From Mycobacterium scrofulaceum (lineage in GTDB: Bacteria > Actinomycetota > Actinomycetes > Mycobacteriales > Mycobacteriaceae), in NCBI RefSeq assembly GCF_001667885.1, contig NZ_LZJW01000075.1, positions 186,001-250,000 on the forward strand: a DNA stretch of 64,000 nucleotides, given 5' to 3'. Shown one piece after another: positions 25,055 to 34,991 of this stretch. The number at the start of each line of letters is the position of its first letter. Positions within the stretch are counted from its first letter, which is position 1. The notes under the pieces were generated by a model, which made no database searches, had not been told where the DNA came from, and saw nothing but the letters and a program-made list of their open reading frames with translations. Both the position numbers and the translations under genes were made by a program.

Positions 25055-26695
25055 ATGCGTGTGCAACCCGCAAGCGGTGCCCCCGTCGAGCAAACGCTCC
25101 TCACCCGGCGAGGATTCATCGCTGCCGGCATCGCCGGGGGGTTCGCGCTTACGGCGTGCAGTCAATCCAAGCCCCCGCTCACCGGCAATGCACAGATGGC
25201 CGCCGCGATCGACGCGGCCGAGGCCGCCAGGCCGCACAATGGCCGCACCGTCACCGCCAGCCTGACCGCTCAATCGGTCCAGATCGACCTCGGCGGTCCC
25301 GTTGTCCGCACGCTGGCCTACGGCAACTCGATCCCCGGAGCGCCGATTCGGGCGCGCATCGGAGACGAGCTGGTGGTGAACGTGTCGAACCGGCTCGACC
25401 ATCCGACGTCGGTGCACTGGCATGGCATAGCGCTGCGCAACGACATGGACGGCGCCGCGCCCGCCACCCCGAACATCCCCGCCGGCCAGGACTTCACCTA
25501 CCGCTTCTCCGTCCCGAATGCGGGCACCTACTGGGCCCATCCGCATAACGGGCTGGACGCCGACATGGGCCTGTATCTGCCCGTCATCGTCGACGACCCG
25601 ACCGAGGGCAATTACGACGCCGAATGGATTGTCGTTCTTGATGACTGGACGGACGGCATCGGGAAGTCGCCCCAACAGCTCTACACCGAACTGACCAGCC
25701 CGAACAAGCCCGCCCCGCCAAGCGCCACCACAACGCCGCCCACCACTTCGACGACCTCGACGACCAGCGAGACCTCGACGACGTCCTCGACGACTGAGAC
25801 CTCCGCAACGTCGACCAGCCCGACCAGCTCGGCGAGCCCGCCGCCGCCGTCGGCGGCGACGTCGGGGGGAAGCGTCGGCAGAAGCGATCTGCTCGGTGGC
25901 GACGCCGGCGACATCGCCTACCCGTACTATCTGATCAATGGCCGAATCCCGGCCGCCCCCATGACCTTCAGCGCGAAGCCGGGGCAGCGCATCCGGATCC
26001 GGTTCATCAACACCGCCTCCGACACCACGTTCCGCGTCGCGCTGGCCGGTCATTCGATGACGGTCACCCACACCGACGGCTACCCCGTGGTCCCGGCCCA
26101 GGTCGATGCGCTGCTGATCGGGATGGCCGAGCGCTACGACGTCATTGTCACCGCCGCCGACGGCGTATTCCCCTTGGTGGCACTCGCGGAGGGAAAGAAC
26201 GCTGTGGCCCGCGCGCTGCTGTCCACCGGCGCGGGCAGCCCGCCCGACCCCGGACTTCAACCGGCCGAACTGAATCGGCGGGTGGGCACGGTGGAGATGT
26301 TCACGGCGACAACGCCGGTGAACCTGGGCCGGCCGCAGCCGGATCTGAATCTCCCGGTGGTGTTGGGCGGCAACATGGTGCAATACAACTGGACCATCAA
26401 CGGAAAGCCCTATAGCGACACCGAACCGTTGCACGTCCGGGAGGGCGAACGTCCCACGATCACGTTCGACAACACCACGATGATGTACCACCCGATTCAC
26501 CTGCACGGCCACACGTTCCAACTGATCAAGGCCGACGGCAGCCCCGGTCCCCGCAAGGACACCGTGATGGTGCTACCCAAGCAGAAATTGCTCGCCGTGT
26601 TGGTGGCCGACAATCCGGGATTGTGGATGTTGCATTGCCACAACACTTATCACCAAGAGGCCGGGATGCAAACTCGGCTGGATTACGTGTTCTAG
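25055..26695 (+). CDS. mmcO: Multicopper oxidase, MmcO-type Tat lipoprotein
   Basis: 546 aa from ATG 25055, ideally spaced behind GAGGAG. Twin-arginine motif RRGF (18-21) and lipobox LTAC (C35) predict Tat export and lipidation. Copper ligands: HWHG, WAHPHN, HPIHLHGHTF and HCHNTYHQEAGM. Sequence outside the linker closely matches M. tuberculosis MmcO (Rv0846c), a copper-resistance multicopper oxidase. Residues ~218-275 are a Thr/Ser/Pro-rich low-complexity linker that is much longer than I recall in MmcO. I saw no TACCC...GGGTA-type RicR box upstream. It ends tail-to-tail with the meta-cleavage operon. Confidence 0.9.
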   Translation: MRVQPASGAPVEQTLLTRRGFIAAGIAGGFALTACSQSKPPLTGNAQMAAAIDAAEAARPHNGRTVTASLTAQSVQIDLGGPVVRTLAYGNSIPGAPIRARIGDELVVNVSNRLDHPTSVHWHGIALRNDMDGAAPATPNIPAGQDFTYRFSVPNAGTYWAHPHNGLDADMGLYLPVIVDDPTEGNYDAEWIVVLDDWTDGIGKSPQQLYTELTSPNKPAPPSATTTPPTTSTTSTTSETSTTSSTTETSATSTSPTSSASPPPPSAATSGGSVGRSDLLGGDAGDIAYPYYLINGRIPAAPMTFSAKPGQRIRIRFINTASDTTFRVALAGHSMTVTHTDGYPVVPAQVDALLIGMAERYDVIVTAADGVFPLVALAEGKNAVARALLSTGAGSPPDPGLQPAELNRRVGTVEMFTATTPVNLGRPQPDLNLPVVLGGNMVQYNWTINGKPYSDTEPLHVREGERPTITFDNTTMMYHPIHLHGHTFQLIKADGSPGPRKDTVMVLPKQKLLAVLVADNPGLWMLHCHNTYHQEAGMQTRLDYVF

Positions 26696-27516
26696 GCGTT
26701 CGAGGCCAGGAAGTCCAGCAGTAGCCCGTTCACCGTCGCCGACTGCTCGATCTGTGGGCAGTGGCCGGCCCCGTCGATCACGACCGAGCGGGCGCCGTCG
26801 ATCTCCTTGGCGATCTCGGCGGCCCAGCCGGCCGGCAGCAGCTTGTCGTCTCCCCCTTCGACGACGACCGTCGGTACGCCGATGCGCTGGTAAGCACGCG
26901 CGCTCGACGGGGTCGGGGGCCGCGACGAGCCCGGGCGACGAAAACGGGCCGCCGCCACCGCCTCCCACGCCCCCGGTGTGGTGCTCGACGCGTGGCGCCG
27001 GCCCACGTATTCCTCGTCATCCGGGTACCCGGGGTCGTGGAACAGGGCTTCGACGATGCGCCGCATGGCCGGAAGAGTGGCGTCATATTCCTGTAGCGCC
27101 TCGAAGTGCTTGTTCTGCTGGATCTCTCCACCCCCGCAGATGATCGCCATGCTGCGGACGGGAAGCAGCGGCTTGTCGGCGGTGGCGTCGGTGAGCAGGT
27201 TGATCGCCCCCATCGAATTACCCACGAAGTGCGCGGAATCGATCCCGAGCAGCTCACAGAACCGAGCCACGTGCCGGATCCGCATCCCGCGCCCGTCGAC
27301 GAAATCGATGACTTTCGCCGAGTGCCCGAAGCCCAGCTGGTCCGGTGCCAGCACTCGATACCGGCCCGCGAGCGCGGCGATGTTGCGTTCCCAGCCGAGT
27401 TCGGCGCTGGCACCGAATTCCCCACCGTGCAACAGCACCACCGGATCGCCGTCGCCCGCCTCCAGGTAGCCGGTCGTCAGGCCGTCCACCAGCATGCTCT
27501 TGCGCGCGAAGTCCAT
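26692..27516 (-). CDS. Alpha/beta hydrolase, meta-cleavage-product hydrolase type
   Basis: 274 aa. Nucleophile elbow GNSMGAIN, acid in GGDDKLLP and His in GHCPQIEQ give the Ser-Asp-His triad; GNSMG is characteristic of BphD/HsaD/MhpC C-C bond hydrolases. The start ATG shares a base with the cyclase stop (TGATG). It is the last gene of the operon and the second hydrolase of this type, beside the MhpC-like one at 35854. It probably cleaves a vinylogous diketone, or a ring-opened product later in the pathway. Confidence 0.87.
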   Translation of the reverse strand: MDFARKSMLVDGLTTGYLEAGDGDPVVLLHGGEFGASAELGWERNIAALAGRYRVLAPDQLGFGHSAKVIDFVDGRGMRIRHVARFCELLGIDSAHFVGNSMGAINLLTDATADKPLLPVRSMAIICGGGEIQQNKHFEALQEYDATLPAMRRIVEALFHDPGYPDDEEYVGRRHASSTTPGAWEAVAAARFRRPGSSRPPTPSSARAYQRIGVPTVVVEGGDDKLLPAGWAAEIAKEIDGARSVVIDGAGHCPQIEQSATVNGLLLDFLASNA

Positions 27517-28508
27517 CACTTGACCGCGATCGGGTTGACCGGGGAGCCGACCGCTCCGACCACCCGCAGCGGCGGCGCGATGAGCTGGAACTCGTACACG
27601 CCGTCGGCGGCGCAGTCCTCGGCCAGCGCGGTGAGGTCCCAGTATTCGCCGAAGATCATCCCCATGTCGCGCAGGCAGAGCAGGTGCAGGGGGAAGGTTA
27701 TTCCGTCGATGCCCGACACCAGGTCTTCGACCTGGAGGTTGTCGGCGGCGACGGCCGCGATCTCGTGGTCGTGCAGCCACTGGGCGCATCGCCAGTCCAG
27801 TCCGGAGTAGCCTTCCGTCTTGTTCCCGGTCATGAGAAACCTTGTCCACCAGCCGGTCCGGATGAGCACGATGTCGCCTCGCCCGATCGTCACGCCTTGG
27901 GCGCGAACCACGTCGTCGAGTTCTTCCGGCGAGATCGGGTTCCCCGCTTCGAGGAAGACCTCCGCCCCGCGGTGGCGAACCAGGTCCAGCAGCACACCGC
28001 GGGACGTGATGCCCTTGACGTCGACCTTGTCGATACCGCAGTGGTAGGCGCCCATGCTGGTCACCGAATCCGCCGCGAAGCCGTTGTAGAGGTGGTCGTC
28101 GTAGTAGACGTGGGAGAGCGCATCCCACTGGCTCGCCGCCTGCAACGGCATGATGATGATGTCGTCGTTGAAACGGAACGGGTTGTCGGCCGTCATGTAG
28201 CCACTCAGCTGCTGGGCCAACGGGTTACGCGGCCAACTGGGCCCGTACTTGGCCAGCGTGTGCACATCGCCGCCGTCGACGGTCATGATGTGGACCGGGT
28301 TGTGCCGGAATTCGAACGCGCCCTGCGGACCGGAGGCGCCGAAGTCGACCCCGAGCGGGAACACCTTGCCGTGTCTGACCAGACTCGCGGCCTGGGAGAC
28401 CTTGTCCGCCGTGATGAAGTTGAGCGTGCCGAGCTCGTCGTCGTCGCCCCACCGTCCCCAGTTGGAGACGTCACGGGCGGCCCGCCGGAAGTCAGTCAAG
28501 TCGGTCAC
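27516..28508 (-). CDS. Cyclase-family (kynurenine formamidase-like) metal hydrolase
   Basis: 330 aa. GTG 28508 lies behind AAGGAG and overlaps the SDR stop (GTGA). The family metal motif appears as SQWDALSHVYYD, the variant typical of large actinobacterial cyclase-family proteins, with GIDKVDVKGI downstream. Members hydrolyse amides, lactones or cyclic diketones; ring opening of a cyclic ketone or lactone would suit this operon. Reaction not proven. Confidence 0.85.
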   Translation of the reverse strand: MTDLTDFRRAARDVSNWGRWGDDDELGTLNFITADKVSQAASLVRHGKVFPLGVDFGASGPQGAFEFRHNPVHIMTVDGGDVHTLAKYGPSWPRNPLAQQLSGYMTADNPFRFNDDIIIMPLQAASQWDALSHVYYDDHLYNGFAADSVTSMGAYHCGIDKVDVKGITSRGVLLDLVRHRGAEVFLEAGNPISPEELDDVVRAQGVTIGRGDIVLIRTGWWTRFLMTGNKTEGYSGLDWRCAQWLHDHEIAAVAADNLQVEDLVSGIDGITFPLHLLCLRDMGMIFGEYWDLTALAEDCAADGVYEFQLIAPPLRVVGAVGSPVNPIAVK

Positions 28509-29329
28509 CGGGCTCCTTCCTGCCATTGTAAGAGGTCACGCGCGGTCGCGGCGCCCACGTTTCCGCCGTCGACCCAGATGACCTGACCGGTGATGTAGCT
28601 GGCCGCAGCACTATTCAAGAAGAGCAATACCGCGGCCTGCTCGCCCGGGTCGCAGACCCGGCCCAACGGCTTGGGGATGTCGTCGAGGAAGCCCTGCCCG
28701 TACGCCGTGCGCAGCTGGTCGAGGATCGGGGTTTCGGTGACGCCCGGGCCCGTGCAGTTGATGCGGATGCCCTTGGCCCCCAGTGGCGTAGCGCTTTGCA
28801 TGGTGTAGAAGATGATCGCTTCTTTGGACAGTTGGTAGCCGTTGCCAAGGGCCTCGGGGTTGGCGTGGCACCAGTCGATGCCCTCCTGCATCGTGGCGGT
28901 GTTCAGCAGGGCCGCCACTACCGGCGCGTGTTCGCGATAGGCGGCCGCCGCGAGCGAGGAGACGCTCACGATCGACGATCCCGCGGCCATCTTGGAAACC
29001 AGCGCCTCGGTGAAATGGCGTAGTCCCAGGAAGTTGACCGTGGCGACCAGCGTGGGGTCACCGATCCCGGACGAGACGCCGGCGACGTTGAAAAGCGCGT
29101 CGACCGGCCCGTCGATCGACCCGGTGGCGGCATCGATCGAACCCTGGTCCGCCAGGTCCACTTGACGAAAGTCGTTGAGCTGGAAGTCGGGCCGGCGCTT
29201 GTCCAGTCCGACGACGTCGGCACCGAGTTCGGTGAGTTGCCGAACCAGCTGGCACCCGATGCCCGAGGCGCATCCGGTCACCACCGCGCGGCGTCCGTCG
29301 TAGCGCCAGAGGTCGTCGATCGATCCCAA
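28505..29329 (-). CDS. Short-chain dehydrogenase/reductase, 3-alpha-HSD/carveol-dehydrogenase-like
   Basis: 274 aa from TTG 29329 behind AGGAG. Rossmann motif TGCASGIG near residue 19, NVAGVS, catalytic S in VSSLAAAA, and YQLSK after a long insertion (NTATMQEGIDWCHANPEALG) as in 3-alpha-hydroxysteroid dehydrogenase-type SDRs. It may oxidise a cyclic alcohol to the ketone acted on by the flavoproteins of the operon. Confidence 0.88.
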   Translation of the reverse strand: MGSIDDLWRYDGRRAVVTGCASGIGCQLVRQLTELGADVVGLDKRRPDFQLNDFRQVDLADQGSIDAATGSIDGPVDALFNVAGVSSGIGDPTLVATVNFLGLRHFTEALVSKMAAGSSIVSVSSLAAAAYREHAPVVAALLNTATMQEGIDWCHANPEALGNGYQLSKEAIIFYTMQSATPLGAKGIRINCTGPGVTETPILDQLRTAYGQGFLDDIPKPLGRVCDPGEQAAVLLFLNSAAASYITGQVIWVDGGNVGAATARDLLQWQEGAR

Positions 29330-29360
29330 GGCCGTCTCCTGATTCAGCGACCTTTCGGAG

Positions 29361-30668
29361 TCACTTGTTCTGCTGTTGTTCCTTCAACCGCTGGGCCGCC
29401 TGCACCCGGCCCTCGTTGATCTCCGCCATGGCTTCGGGGATCTCGCTGGCGGTGAACTTACCGCCCCGGCCGGTGGGCAGGCCACCGAATGAGTACTTCT
29501 CGTCGAACTTGGGCGCACTGGATTGCGCCCGCCGCGCCTCCACCTTCTCGATGACGGGCTCCAGCCGCTTGGCCTTTTCGGCCACCGCTTTGGCGTCCCG
29601 CTCGATGAATTCGGGCAAGACGTCGGAGCCCATCAGTTCGATGGATTCCATGGTGCCCTCGTGGCTGCGCGGGTTGAGCAGCAGGATGATCTCGTCGACG
29701 CCGCTTTCCTCGTAGCCGCGCAGGAATTCGCGGACGGTGGCGGGTGATCCGATCGCGCCGCGGCCGGGCCCGTAGGCCAGCGTCGGATCCTTTTCGACCT
29801 CTTCCAGATACCGCTTCCACACCCCGGTCCGGCCGGGCGTGTGCACGCCCGTCATGTAGTAGTGCATGATCCCGAACGAGAAGAATCCGCCGCCTTGCCC
29901 CAGCCGTTGCAGCGCCTGCTCGTCGGTCTTGGCGACCATCATCGACAGGTCGCCGCCGATGGCCAGGATGTTGGGATTGATTCGCGGTGTGACGGGCACG
30001 CCGTTCTCTTCGAATTCCTTGTAATAGCCGTTCACCCGCTCGGTCAGCGGCCCGGGCCCGGTGTAGGCGAAACTCAAGGCGCCGATCGCCTTTTGGGCGG
30101 CCATTTGCACGCTCGCCGGCCGCGTGCAGGCGACCCAGACCGGAGGGTGGGGCTTTTGGAGCGGCTTGGGAACGACGTTGCGGGCCGGCATCTGGACATG
30201 CTCCCCGCTGAAGCCGGAGAACGGCTCCTCGATCATGCAGCGGATCGAGACCTCGAGGGCCTCTTCCCACTGCGCCCGCTTGTCGGCGGGATCGATGTTG
30301 AACCCGCCTAGTTCACCCACGGAGGACGATTCCCCGGTGCCGAACTCGACTCGGCCGTTGGAGAGCAGGTCGAGGGTGGCGATGCGTTCGGCGACGCGGG
30401 CCGGGTGGTTGACCACCGGCGGCAGGTGCATGATGCCGAACCCGAGCCGGATGTTCTTGGTCCGCTGGCTCGCCGCCGCCAGGAAGATCTCCGGCGCCGT
30501 CGAGTGACAGTACTCCTCGAGGAAGTGGTGCTCGGTCAGCCAGACGGTGGAGAAGCCCGCCTTGTCGGCGGCCTCGACCTCGTCGAGGCACTCCTGCATC
30601 ATCACGTGCTCGTCGTCCGGGGCCCAGGGCCGCGGCAGGGCGAATTCGTAGAACAGCGAGATCTTCAT
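29361..30668 (-). CDS. LLM-class (luciferase-like) flavin oxidoreductase
   Basis: 435 aa with strong AGGAGG ribosome site 6 nt before ATG. MKISLFYEFALPRPW, then TVWLTEHHFLEEY and ATLDLLSNGRVEFGTGES are luciferase-like TIM-barrel motifs. It is ~80 residues longer than typical because of a charged C-terminal tail (from ~350, EFIERDAKAVAEKAKRL on). Such enzymes use FMNH2 or F420; a Baeyer-Villiger or C-C cleaving monooxygenase step is plausible here. Confidence 0.88.
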   Translation of the reverse strand: MKISLFYEFALPRPWAPDDEHVMMQECLDEVEAADKAGFSTVWLTEHHFLEEYCHSTAPEIFLAAASQRTKNIRLGFGIMHLPPVVNHPARVAERIATLDLLSNGRVEFGTGESSSVGELGGFNIDPADKRAQWEEALEVSIRCMIEEPFSGFSGEHVQMPARNVVPKPLQKPHPPVWVACTRPASVQMAAQKAIGALSFAYTGPGPLTERVNGYYKEFEENGVPVTPRINPNILAIGGDLSMMVAKTDEQALQRLGQGGGFFSFGIMHYYMTGVHTPGRTGVWKRYLEEVEKDPTLAYGPGRGAIGSPATVREFLRGYEESGVDEIILLLNPRSHEGTMESIELMGSDVLPEFIERDAKAVAEKAKRLEPVIEKVEARRAQSSAPKFDEKYSFGGLPTGRGGKFTASEIPEAMAEINEGRVQAAQRLKEQQQNK

Positions 30669-30671
30669 TTA

Positions 30672-32411
30672 CTACCTCCTATGAGAATTAAGGGTTCGGT
30701 TGGCTGCATGTGCGGCAATGTGATTCGCGGCGACGAAGCCGAACGTCATCGCGGGTCCGATAGTCGCCCCCGCCCCGGCGTAGCTGCGGCCCATCACCGG
30801 CGCGGAGGTGTTGCCCACCGCGTACAGTCCCGGCACCACGGACGCGTCGTCGCGTAGCACCCGCGCGTATTCGTCTGTGCTCAGGCCCCCCGACGTCCCG
30901 AGGTCACCGAGAACGATCCGGAACGCGTAATAAGGCGGGTCGCCCAGCGGGTACAGGTTCGGGTTGGGCAGTGTGGGGTCGCCGTAGTAGTTGTCGTAGA
31001 CGCTGTCGCCGCGGTTGAAGTCGTCGTCGTGACCCTTGCGGGCGAGTTCGTTGAAACGCCGGGCGGTTTGGCAAAGATGATCCACCGGCACGCCGATGCG
31101 GTCCGCCATCTCCTCCCAGGTCATCGCGGCTTTGACCACACCCGATTCCAGCCACGCCGCGGGGACCTTGCGGCCGGTGGGAACCGGTGCGCCCGGGATC
31201 TTGGGTAGCGGTAGGTGGCCCCCGATGACGTAGCGATTCCACGACCTGTGGTCGGTGATCAGCCAACAGGGAATGTGGGTGATCCCGGTCCGCTGCCCGT
31301 CGATCATGGCGTGGCCGAAGTCCATGTAGGGCGCCGCCTCGTTGATGAACCGCTTGCCATCGCCGTTGACGATGAACTGCGCCGGCATCATGCGTTCGTT
31401 GAGCATGAATTGCATCCGGCCGTCCGGCCACTGGATGGCGGGAAACCACCACGCCTCGTCGAGCAACTCGACTGCGGCGCCCAGCTTCTGGGCCGCGCGG
31501 ATGCCGTCCCCCATCGCGGCGGGGTTTCCGAAGCTCCAGTCCTGATCCACCTCGGGTAGCAGTTCCTTGCGCCAGGCCAGGTCGTGGTCGAAGCCGCCGG
31601 AGGCCAGGATCACCCCCAGACGCGCGCCGATTCGCTGCGTTTCGCCACGCCTTTCCACCGCCGCACCCGTCACCGATCCGTCGGCGTCGGCGAGCAACTC
31701 GGTCATCGGCGAGTCCAGCCACAGCGGGATGCCGCGCTCGCGCATGGTCAATCTCAGGCGAGCGGCCAGGGACTGCCCGATCGCCGCCATCCGCTCGCCG
31801 AACACCCGCGCCCGCACCATCCGCGCAATGAGCTTGAGCAGCACTCCCTTGCCCGCCCACGATTGCCGGATGCGGTAGAACGTCCGAAGCTCCTTGGGCC
31901 CCAGCCAAATTCCTTTGGGCGCCAGAGCCAGGGGCTTCAGCAGCAGCTGTTCGTCGGGCCCCAGCTTCCGCAGGTCGATGGGCGGGACGTTGATGGTGCT
32001 GCCGAGTTCCGATCCGCCGGCGAGTTCCGGATAGTAGTCCGCGTAGCCCGGTTTCCAGACGAACTCGCACCATCCGGAGAGCCGCTCGAGGAATCCGAGC
32101 ATCTTCGGCGCGGATTCGACGTACTGCCGTATCCGCGCCTCGCTGACCAGTCCACCGGTGATCTGCCGCAAATATTCGGCGACGCCTTCGGTGTCCGGGG
32201 CGTAGCCCTCCCTGCGTTGCGCCGGCGCGCCGGGCACCCAGATGCCGCCCCCGGACAGGGCGGTGGAGCCGCCGAAGAACGACGATTTCTCCACCACCAG
32301 CGCGTCCAGGCCGGCGGCCTGGGCGGTCAGGGCGGCCGTCATACCACCGCCACCCGAACCGATGACCAGCACGTCGACAACGTGGTCGAAACCATCTGCC
32401 GCAGTGGTCAT
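30672..32411 (-). CDS. FAD-dependent KstD-like dehydrogenase
   Basis: 579 aa. FAD motif [13 protein letters not shown] near residue 17 and C-terminal [18 protein letters not shown] match the 3-ketosteroid-Delta1-dehydrogenase/fumarate-reductase flavoprotein family; [18 protein letters not shown] is the usual substrate-site region. The start ATG overlaps the MhpB-like stop (ATGA). Dehydrogenation of a cyclic ketone toward a phenol would feed the hydroxylase and dioxygenase encoded next to it. Actual substrate unknown. Confidence 0.9.
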   Translation of the reverse strand: MTTAADGFDHVVDVLVIGSGGGGMTAALTAQAAGLDALVVEKSSFFGGSTALSGGGIWVPGAPAQRREGYAPDTEGVAEYLRQITGGLVSEARIRQYVESAPKMLGFLERLSGWCEFVWKPGYADYYPELAGGSELGSTINVPPIDLRKLGPDEQLLLKPLALAPKGIWLGPKELRTFYRIRQSWAGKGVLLKLIARMVRARVFGERMAAIGQSLAARLRLTMRERGIPLWLDSPMTELLADADGSVTGAAVERRGETQRIGARLGVILASGGFDHDLAWRKELLPEVDQDWSFGNPAAMGDGIRAAQKLGAAVELLDEAWWFPAIQWPDGRMQFMLNERMMPAQFIVNGDGKRFINEAAPYMDFGHAMIDGQRTGITHIPCWLITDHRSWNRYVIGGHLPLPKIPGAPVPTGRKVPAAWLESGVVKAAMTWEEMADRIGVPVDHLCQTARRFNELARKGHDDDFNRGDSVYDNYYGDPTLPNPNLYPLGDPPYYAFRIVLGDLGTSGGLSTDEYARVLRDDASVVPGLYAVGNTSAPVMGRSYAGAGATIGPAMTFGFVAANHIAAHAANRTLNSHRR

Positions 32412-33346
32412 TTCGGGACCGCCGTTCTGATGGCGAATCCGGCGATCAGTTCCGGAGCGGGCTGGTAGTAGCGGCCGACGGTTTTGTAGGGACCCGCGCT
32501 CGCCAGCGCCCCGAATGCGGCGATCCACGTTCTGATCTCCTGGGCGGAGCTGCCGCCTTCGTGCGTCACGAACGAGTTGGACCATTGGTCCAGTTCGGTG
32601 AGCTGGCCGCCGTCGATGATCTCGAGGAATCGCTGATCCCACACCGGGTTCAGCGCTTGCAGGTCGCTGTCACCGGCGGCGAAGCGCTTGGCCGCATCGA
32701 TCACGGCCGACTGCCGGGCCTGCCGCTGTTCGGGCGTCATCGGCCGCCCTTGGACGATGCGCTCCAGCACCGGTGCCGGCGCAGTCGCCAGCGTGGGCAC
32801 CGGCGGGCTGTGCGAAAGCCCACCCGACCCCAGGACGAGGACCCGCTTGTCGAGTGTGGACAAGTAGGCGCCGACGGCGGCACCGAGCGCCCGGCAACGA
32901 TGCAGCGGCCCCAGCGGCACGCCGATCGCGTTGATGAAGATCGGTATCACCGGGCGGGCGGTCGCGGCGCCGAACAGCTTTTCGAGGGGCTGGACGGTGC
33001 CGTGGTCGACGTCCATGCATGCCGAGACCGCGACGTCGACCCCGGCGTCGAGCACGGCTTTCGCGCACTCGGTCGCCAGCTTCTCCGGGACGTCGAGGGG
33101 GCCGGCGTGGGTGCCGTAGTCCCCGACCCCGTTGGCGCCGGTGCCGATGCAGAAGGGCGGCATCGTCTTGTAGAAGAACCCGTTGTAGTGGTCCGGGGAG
33201 AAGACGACGACGAGTTCGGGGTCGTAGTCGTCGACGAATCGTCGCGCTTCGGCGATCGCGCCCTCGATGTCATCAAGCAGGTCCTGCGACGGCCCCGGAA
33301 GATTCAGGAGCGGGCTGTGCGACATACAGCACAGAGCCAGTGCCAC
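32408..33346 (-). CDS. mhpB: Extradiol (LigB-type) dioxygenase, MhpB-like
   Basis: 312 aa from GTG 33346, giving a protein co-linear with E. coli MhpB (314 aa); GTG 33358 is an alternative. Key residues are visible: SHSP near residue 10, PDHYNGFFY near 52-59, the acid/base histidines in [10 protein letters not shown] and [10 protein letters not shown]. MhpB cleaves 2,3-dihydroxyphenylpropionate at the extradiol bond using Fe(II). The neighbouring mhpA/mhpC-like genes support the assignment; the side chain of the true catechol is not known. It overlaps the mhpA-like gene by 74 nt. Confidence 0.92.
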   Translation of the reverse strand: MALALCCMSHSPLLNLPGPSQDLLDDIEGAIAEARRFVDDYDPELVVVFSPDHYNGFFYKTMPPFCIGTGANGVGDYGTHAGPLDVPEKLATECAKAVLDAGVDVAVSACMDVDHGTVQPLEKLFGAATARPVIPIFINAIGVPLGPLHRCRALGAAVGAYLSTLDKRVLVLGSGGLSHSPPVPTLATAPAPVLERIVQGRPMTPEQRQARQSAVIDAAKRFAAGDSDLQALNPVWDQRFLEIIDGGQLTELDQWSNSFVTHEGGSSAQEIRTWIAAFGALASAGPYKTVGRYYQPAPELIAGFAIRTAVPK

Positions 33347-34991
33347 TTTGCGGTTCACCCCCTCGCGGTGTGAGGGTGAGTGCGTCAAGGAGTGCGGCGC
33401 TCAGGTCGGGGGCGCGCTGGGCGATGCAGGCGCCGGCGATGCACCGATCGGGCCGCAGGAACAACACCGACTCCTGGTGAGTGTCGAACCAGGACTTGAC
33501 GGCGCCGCTGGGATCGCCGACGACTACCACGTCGGGATCGTCGTGTCCGGTCCAGTGCAGCTGGGTCACGGGACGCAACGCAATGAACTTCGCGCCCAGC
33601 GCTTTCCAGTTCGCGAAGGCGACGTCGCCGAGAATCTTGCGCGGGTTGTTGTTCCAGCAGAGCACGGCGAACCAGTCACCGATGACGTCGTCGAGCAGCA
33701 CATTCCGCTTCTCGCGGGTGTCGACCCGCGGCTGGATGAACAGCGTGCCCACCGGCGAATCCGCCCGGCCGGGCGCGCTGTGCACGACGGCCCCCTGTTC
33801 GTAGCGCGGCATCGGCTTGAACCGCATCTCCAGGACATACCGCTTGAGCGACGGCACGATTGACGCCGACCGCACCAGCAGGTCTCGCGCGCCGGCCACC
33901 CGCCGATTGGTCGGCGAGATCACTCGACCCACCATCGTGGAGAGGTCGATCATCGCCCGGGCGTGCTTGCGGCGCTCCACGTCATAGGTGTCCAGCAGCT
34001 TGTCGTCCGCGCGACCACTGACCACCGCCGCCAGCTTCCATCCCAGGTTGGCCGCGTCCCGGATGCCGCTGTTGTAGCCCTGGCCCTGCCATACCGGCAT
34101 CAGGTGCGCCGCGTCTCCGGCCAGCAACAGCCGGCCCCGACGAAACGCCCCGGCGATCCGGGAGTGATGCGTGTAGACCCGCCGGCGGATCACGTCGACG
34201 CGGTCCGGGTGCGGCACCATCCGGGCCAGCATCTGCGTCAGGAAGGCCGGATCCTCCGCCTGCTCGTCGGTCTCGTCGGCGTGAATCATGAACTCGAACC
34301 GCCGGATTCCGTGCGCGATCGAGATCGACGCGTACGGGCGTTCGGGGTCGGCGCCCACCTCGCTGTTGGGGTGGCCGAGCGGGTCGTTGGCGATGTCGAC
34401 CACCAGCCAGCGCGTGGACGATGTGGTTCCGTCGAACGACACGTCCATCATGCGGCGGGTCATGCTGCGGCCCCCGTCGCAGCCGACCACGTAACGCGCT
34501 CGCAGGCTTGCGGTTTCGTGGTCGTGCCGGCCCCCGAGTTCGACGGTCACCCCGTCGTCGTCCTGCCGGCAGGCGGTCATCGGCCGTCCCCACCACACCT
34601 GGACATGCTCGAACCGGTCCAGGCCGGCCAGCAATTCGGCGTCGACGAGGGGCTGCACGAAGCCATTGCGCTTCGGCCACCCGAACCGGGCGTCGGGCGG
34701 GGCCATTTCGGCGAGGACGCGCCGCTTGGCGTCGACGAACCGCAGGATCTGGTTCGGCACCGTGTGCGGCACGACCCGGTCGGCCAGCCCGATCGACTGG
34801 AAGGTCCGCAACGCCTCGTCGTCGAGCCCCACCCCGCGCGGATAGTCGATCAGCGTGTCCCGTTCCTCGACCAGGATGGTGCTAATGCCTTGCAGACCAA
34901 GGATGTTCGCCAGCGTGAGGCCGACCGGTCCCGCCCCGACCACGACAACGTCGGTCTCGATTCCTGCCGGCTCACGCCCCGGGTCGACCAT
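33273..34991 (-). CDS. mhpA: FAD aromatic hydroxylase, MhpA-like
   Basis: 572 aa. GAGPVG (19-24), CDGGRS and [22 protein letters not shown] are the class A flavin monooxygenase signatures, and the last is nearly that of E. coli MhpA, 3-(3-hydroxyphenyl)propionate 2-hydroxylase (554 aa). It converts a phenol to a catechol using NADH and O2. ATG 34991 overlaps the upstream hydrolase stop (TGATG). The ~25-residue C-terminal tail after the family core is Ser/Gly/Pro-rich. Confidence 0.92.
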   Translation of the reverse strand: MVDPGREPAGIETDVVVVGAGPVGLTLANILGLQGISTILVEERDTLIDYPRGVGLDDEALRTFQSIGLADRVVPHTVPNQILRFVDAKRRVLAEMAPPDARFGWPKRNGFVQPLVDAELLAGLDRFEHVQVWWGRPMTACRQDDDGVTVELGGRHDHETASLRARYVVGCDGGRSMTRRMMDVSFDGTTSSTRWLVVDIANDPLGHPNSEVGADPERPYASISIAHGIRRFEFMIHADETDEQAEDPAFLTQMLARMVPHPDRVDVIRRRVYTHHSRIAGAFRRGRLLLAGDAAHLMPVWQGQGYNSGIRDAANLGWKLAAVVSGRADDKLLDTYDVERRKHARAMIDLSTMVGRVISPTNRRVAGARDLLVRSASIVPSLKRYVLEMRFKPMPRYEQGAVVHSAPGRADSPVGTLFIQPRVDTREKRNVLLDDVIGDWFAVLCWNNNPRKILGDVAFANWKALGAKFIALRPVTQLHWTGHDDPDVVVVGDPSGAVKSWFDTHQESVLFLRPDRCIAGACIAQRAPDLSAALLDALTLTPRGGEPQSGTGSVLYVAQPAPESSGAVAGPA

